Below, in pieces: positions 59,540-64,000 of a DNA stretch of 64,000 bases. The position numbers and the translations under genes are program-made. The notes under the pieces were generated by a model that saw nothing but the letters and a program-made list of their open reading frames with translations, searched no databases and was not told the origin of the DNA. Numbering within the stretch: the first letter of the stretch is position 1; every line of letters begins with the position of its first letter. Source of the stretch: Zygnema cylindricum (lineage: Eukaryota > Streptophyta > Zygnematophyceae > Zygnematales > Zygnemataceae); the NCBI GenBank assembly GCA_037447655.1, contig JBBHKE010002708.1, forward strand, positions 1 through 64,000, in the 5' to 3' direction.

Positions 59540-59554
59540 GAGCAGGGGGGGGAA
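59540..59554 (+). promoter_or_regulatory. Polypurine tract of the gag-protease element
   Basis: gagcaggggggggaa, followed after ttat by TGCGTTCAC, a plausible 3' LTR start at 59559. Confidence 0.7.
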
Positions 59555-59558
59555 TTAT

Positions 59559-59744
59559 TGCGTTCACTTCACTCTAGGGGAGTATTCTTTCTCTTCTTTC
59601 TTGGGTCATTTTCATCTTTGTTCCTTCTAATGGTGTATATATTATATTGACTTTTCATATTTATTTTCGTTGTTGTATATGTTTGTGAGCATGACTTTGC
59701 TGGTTGTGATGCATGTTTGCTTGCTTGCCTCTCATGCATGACAG
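59559..59744 (+). repeat. 186-bp direct repeat, first copy (start of probable 3' LTR)
   Basis: tgcgttcacttcactctagg ... catgcatgacag, about 93-95% like 60241-60426 by eye. As it follows a polypurine tract it is probably the 3' LTR start. Confidence 0.75.
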
Positions 59745-60240
59745 CTGTCATGCCGCATCGTGTCGGTTGCCCGCGCGCACGATATCATGCCCGCACGCGC
59801 GATATTCGGCGTGCGCGCACGATATAATGCACGCACGCGCAGTATTTTGCATGCACGCACGGTATTTCTCACGCGCGCGCAGTATTTCTCACGCACGCGC
59901 GGTATTTTGCACGCACGCGCGGTATTTTGCATGCACGCACGGTATTTTGCACGCACACGCGGTATTTTGCATGCACGCACAGTATTTTCCAGGCACGCGC
60001 GGTTCTGTGCATGTACGCGGGATTTGATGCACGCACGTTTGATTTTTGCGTTCGCACGTGCGAGTTTTCGTCGGTTCATTTGTTTATGATGTGAACGCGA
60101 TTTGCGTTCACATACAATTACATACATAATAATTTCGTGCGCATGTTTTATATGTTTCATTTTGTGCGCAGGTATGCGATTTTCGAATTATGGATGCGAA
60201 ATATGGTTTGAGCGATGTATCGCGATTTTTGGGGATTTAT
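59745..60240 (+). repeat. CGCACG-rich repeat element, copy 2
   Basis: Same sequence order as 36767-36811 plus 48619-50180, without the Copia dimer or the solo LTR. About eleven ~20-bp gcacgcacgcgcggtatttt units, then gcgttcgcacgtgcgagttttc and a truncated tail ending at ttttggggattt. Used here as the empty-site reference for both insertions. Confidence 0.8.
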
Positions 60241-60426
60241 TGGGTTCACTTCACTCTAGCGGAGTATTCTTTCCCTTCTTTCTTGGGTCATTTTCACCTT
60301 TGTTCCTTCTAATGGTGTATATATTTTATTTACTTTTCATATTTATTTCCGTTGTTGTATGTGTTTGTGAGCATGACTTTGCTGGTTGTGATGCATATTT
60401 GCTTGCTTGCCTCTCATGCACGACAG
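60241..60426 (+). repeat. 186-bp direct repeat, second copy
   Basis: tgggttcacttcactctagc ... catgcacgacag. With the first copy it brackets the CGCACG-rich element. Confidence 0.75.
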
Positions 60427-60709
60427 GAATCTGAGGGGAAAGTTTCTTCTTCTTCCTCGAATTGGACAGCACTGAAGCCCTTGTGACTCGGTTCTCGGTT
60501 CTGGTTCTCGGTTCTGGAGTTCCAAACTGTGGAACTGCAAACTGCGGAGCTGCTTTTGTTAAGTTATTGGTTGAATCGGCATATCGGCTAGATCGACTAG
60601 ATGTAGCATGGTCTGAAAACGTTTATGTTATGCTTTTTCTTCTTTCCTCCTATGGCAACAACACCCTCTAATGCTGACTGCCAACTGTCACAATTGGGAG
60701 CTTATACCT
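60427..60709. other. No recognised gene
   Basis: Contains a short ggttctcggttctggtt repeat at about 60490. Otherwise unassigned. On the minus strand it would be the start of the internal region belonging to the LTR to the right. Confidence 0.35.
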
Positions 60710-61303
60710 GCTCCAATACCAAATGTTAAAAAAAGAGAATCATTTTAATTTAACGTGTAACCAGCGGAAGCATTCAAAATCTGCCACCGGAATAACAGAA
60801 TCTCAAATGTGAATGGATCTCGACGATACAAAAAATATATTCTACCGAAATTTTACATATTCTTCAACTCCACCTTTTTTTGATAATAAAACTACTCCAC
60901 TCGTCTCCTAAAATACTTCTCTACTACCAACAGAAAAACATCCTGAAAATCTACTCCGAAAATTCACTTAGTTAAAAGAGGTGAAAAGTGCAGCAGTCCA
61001 CAAACCGACGTGCACCGTACAAAATACTTTAGCGCGTGGAACTAATAGGAATAAGAGTCAATCGGAATGCGCTCACAAATACTTACATGTCTCAATACGA
61101 AAGCGATATTAAAATGAAATCAAACATTACAACACATCAAAAGCGCATTATCCAAGATAGAGAGAAAATAAATACTCAATAACATAAACTCATATTAACT
61201 CAATCCTTAAACATTACACTTCTCTTAATTCATTCCTCCTTAATTGACTCTTGATTGATTCCTAATTGTTATGTAATCTAACTCACACAATGGTTTTATA
61301 ACT
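60710..61303 (-). mobile_element. LTR end with tRNA-Met-type primer site, minus strand
   Basis: On the minus strand an LTR-like AT-rich sequence ends TTAACA at 60724, then TT and TGGTATTGGAGC (60721-60710). That differs at two positions from the standard plant Copia primer site TGGTATCAGAGC, so a second, conventionally primed retroelement family lies here. The upper border is uncertain (61289 or about 61303). It abuts the break point of the Copia copy to the right. Confidence 0.5.
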
Positions 61304-62866
61304 TAGCCGTAGAGAACACCCTTTTCATTGCAATGTACAATTTTGAACATTCCTTGACTACCCTTTTCAGCTATGAAATAAACCTCATTATCAAAGCTAG
61401 TTGTAAAGATTCCTTTCTTGGTTCCTGTTTCGAAATCTTTTTCATCTAGGAAAGCTGTAGAGACTAGATTCTTGCTAAGCTGTGGAATGTAAAGAACATC
61501 TGAAAGTGTTACAATTGAAGCCTTTCCTTCAGCTAGAACTTTTAAATCAACCGATCCAACAAGACTTGTGGTTTCTACTCTACCATCTCCATACTCTATC
61601 TCAACTGTTGGAATCTTTCTTAATTTAGTAAACCACCTCTTTTCCTTGCACATATGCATCGAGGCCCCTAAGTCTATGATCTACCCATCCTCAGGTGGAT
61701 CCCTCTTACCTCCGAAAGCACACTTTTGTCTCCGTAGAATTTCTGTATGTTTCTCAATGGTTTTTGGTTTAAAAAGAAGCTCCTCAAGCTCCTCTTCCGG
61801 TTCCGTTACTTCATCTTGTCCCTCGTCATGAACTTGAGTTAGAAAAGCCTTTTTCTTTCCTCCATCTCTTGAGGAACCTTGTTCATCTTTCAGTCGGAGA
61901 TCTGCAAGCTTGACACACTCTGCTATATAATGTCCCGGTTTCTTGCAGAAGTGACATAGTCCACCTCGAGGAGCTCTTCTCCCCTGTCGATCAAATATGC
62001 CACCTCCTTGTCCTCTTCCTCCAAAGATTCGATAGGGATCCTTTCCCTTTTCCTCACCACGCTTCCGCCAATCAGATCCTGCAGCCAATGCTTGAACACT
62101 CGGACTTCCTCTCCTAAGTTCTATCGTACTCTCTTTCACTAAAATCATCCCCACTGTATCATCCCAAATCCAATTGCTATCACCTAGATCCTGCTACCGA
62201 TTAATGATATTCTCATACTCTTCAATTAGTTTCATTATCAGTGTATTTACTCTTTGTCTCCCAGACGATGAATTACCTGCACTCTCTAGTTCTCCAAATA
62301 ATGCTCCTAAATCATTGAAATAATCATTCATACTTCCTCCCTTGTAAGTATAAGCTGAAATCATATTTTTTGCCAGCTGTTGCTGCTGCAATGACCCACT
62401 TTTATATTTGTTTACAAGAGATACCCAAAATCTGAGAGGAAGATCTAACATGCATAAAAGGAATGGCAATACCCTTCACTACACTTTTGAGAATTAGTAG
62501 CTTAGCCACCTTGTCCTTATAGTTCCAATTTTCATATTCTAACCGTTCGGTCTGACTCTTTGTCACCATTGCTGGTGGTGCTGCTGCCGGTATCGTCCTT
62601 GATAATGGAGTCCCTTGAGAAGCAACTCCTCCCTTTTCTCCTTCCATGATTATCTCCTCCCCTTCCTCGTCATCGTTCGTGATGGTGGCTGTGGTGGTGG
62701 AGGCGCCAAAAAAACGTGTTCCTCCAAACCTAGGTGGAGGTGGACATCGAATATGCCCAGACACTATGCCCCATAGGTGCTTCTCGAAAAGTTCTCCCTC
62801 CGTCATCATTTCCCAATAAAGAAATTCAGATCCATTAAATATGGGCACCCTAGAGGGTGGGCCCAT
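61303..62866 (-). pseudogene. Copia gag and protease start, disrupted
   Basis: Opens MGPPSRVPIFNGSEFLYWE with the ATG inside the primer site. There is a frameshift near 62440, a stop before QDLGDSNW near 62194, and a stop in place of the Trp before the protease motif (61681). The zinc knuckle CHFCKKPGHYIAEC is intact. The protease motif, DSGAS in the dimer, reads DLGAS. Coding ends at 61303 after a region homologous to the protease C-terminus (GDGRVETTSLVG, SDVLYIPQLSKNLVS). Confidence 0.85.
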
Positions 62867-62870
62867 AACC
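62856..62870 (-). promoter_or_regulatory. Primer-binding site, internal initiator tRNA-Met type
   Basis: Minus strand GGTTATGGGCCCACC, the same 15 bases as in the dimer, directly after LTR end AAATTTCA. The gag ATG is inside. Confidence 0.88.
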
Positions 62871-63961
62871 TGAAATTTTGTGGTCTCCAGTAACCCACAA
62901 AATTAGCAGCCTATGTAAAGCCTCTAGGATAATAATTGCCCCTTTCACTTTCTCTCTTAATAAGTGCCGCCCAAGCAAACAAATATTCTGACCACCCTCA
63001 TCACAGTGAGGATAAGACTCCTTTGAGTCAAACGCAACAAGAATCATTGAATTTGCTCCCATGAGCAGTAAGTTATGGCTGGCCAAAGATGGCCTATAAA
63101 TACAAAAGGTCACCTGGAGAGAGGCGCCTCAAATACGCTAAGTCCCTTAACTCCTTCTCATAACTACCTACTACTCTACCCTAGGCCAATCAAAAGAGTG
63201 TATAGTACAAGAAGGTACAGTGGCCGATTGTACTTCTTGTACTGCCATTGTACAACATGGCCTTTCGGTTGTAACTTGTCAACTTGGGAGCCATCGTTCC
63301 TCCCATCTTTCCCGGCGTCCAATGATGTGTCGCCACGTGGCAAAGCGATCCGCGCTGTCCGAAAGCCGCCGAAGATTCATTCAGGTTTGGCGGGGGCGAC
63401 GAAGGCCGTCCGATCATATATTTTACACGGTTGTTTTGTACATTGGTACGAATCCGTACGTGCCTTTTGTTTCATGCGCAGCCAACTTCAGTCTTGGTCG
63501 TGTACGGACTTTAAGGTTCACGTGAAATGTTGGTTCACGTTCGTGTGCGGTTTTCACGCGGTGGTACACTTAAATATAGACGTCGTAGTAGGAATTATTT
63601 AATGAACTTTTGTAATTGGAAGTTTATATAATTGAGTTAAAAAGAGACTTTATTTTGGGGAACGATATTGTTATGTGTTGTTGTGATTCAAAGTTAATTC
63701 TTTCATTTCATCTTGCAATGGGAATTAAAAGGCCTTTAGACCAAATTATTTGTGGAAAGGGATAAGCAAATCTATGAAGACAGACAAACTTTCTTGACAA
63801 GGGAAGATAAAAGGACAAACAGAAAATCTTTAAACAGATAAAATGGACTTGCACCTTCACAAGTTGGTTTTAAAAGGCAAATATACATTGGCAGATCTGA
63901 CCACTTGAGCTTCCGACTTTCACCACCACAAAAAACTTATAAGTAACACTAAACATATACA
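62871..63961 (-). repeat. 5' LTR of the minus-strand Copia element
   Basis: Clear alignment with the dimer LTRs over 62871-63200 (minus: CATAACTTACTGCTC, TTATCCTAGAGGCTT) and again near 63240-63480 (CGGACGGCC, GGCCATGT.GTACAATG). The outer end is proposed at 63961 (minus TGTATATG). That end is a guess, the inner end is firm. Confidence 0.65.
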
Positions 63962-64000
63962 AATTCATTATTATGTAAGCTTCTACTCTCACTCTCTCGC

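Larger units (their letters stand above)
61303..63961 (-). mobile_element. Truncated Copia element related to the dimer
   Basis: 5' LTR, primer site, gag and protease start on the minus strand. Homology to the dimer stops at about 61306, early in the GAG-pre-integrase region, where another LTR-like sequence begins. It is a distinct subfamily: gag differs by many substitutions, yet the primer site and gag opening are the same. Confidence 0.8.

Overview
This is a eukaryotic nuclear window, very probably from a streptophyte (charophyte alga or early-diverging land plant). Chara is my best guess, as an inference from intron size and repeat load, not a proof. It is AT-rich and dominated by repeats. 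Three intron-containing plant-type genes are visible, all on the minus strand. They are a receptor-like cytoplasmic kinase (start only, 2659-3733), a chloroplast HAT-repeat RNA-binding protein of HCF107 type (7197-14609, ten exons), and an ENTH-domain trafficking protein of MTV1/tepsin type (24580-30008, first exon not certain). Their introns and flanks carry long purine/pyrimidine tracts, small tandem repeats and, in the MTV1-like gene, decayed copies of an exon end.

The gaps between genes (4.4-5.5 kb, 16-21 kb, 31-36 kb, 51-54 kb) hold layers of small inverted-repeat elements. One family has TIRs based on ACACCGTGTATCGCTATTAG. Another is hAT-like, with TAGTGTTG.GTATCG termini and 8-bp target duplications. 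A third has conserved ends but a hairpin that differs completely between copies. Two families keep recognisable shared reading frames.

From 36.8 to 48.6 kb lies a Ty1/Copia element arranged as a tandem dimer (LTR-internal-LTR-internal-LTR), bounded by one 5-bp duplication, ATGCC. It sits inside a CGCACG-rich repeat element that also carries a separate solo LTR with its own 5-bp duplication, CGCGT. A related, truncated Copia copy lies on the minus strand at 61.3-64 kb. Both Copia copies appear to be primed by the anticodon half of initiator tRNA-Met, and the gag start codon lies inside that primer-binding site. A gag-protease-only element without reverse transcriptase occupies 56.9-59.6 kb.

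All coordinates for splice sites are read by eye from GT/AG signals and reading-frame continuity. No transcript evidence was available. The retroelement copies all carry disabling lesions. The cellular gene exons look intact, apart from an unresolved last exon of the MTV1-like gene and the kinase running off the left edge.
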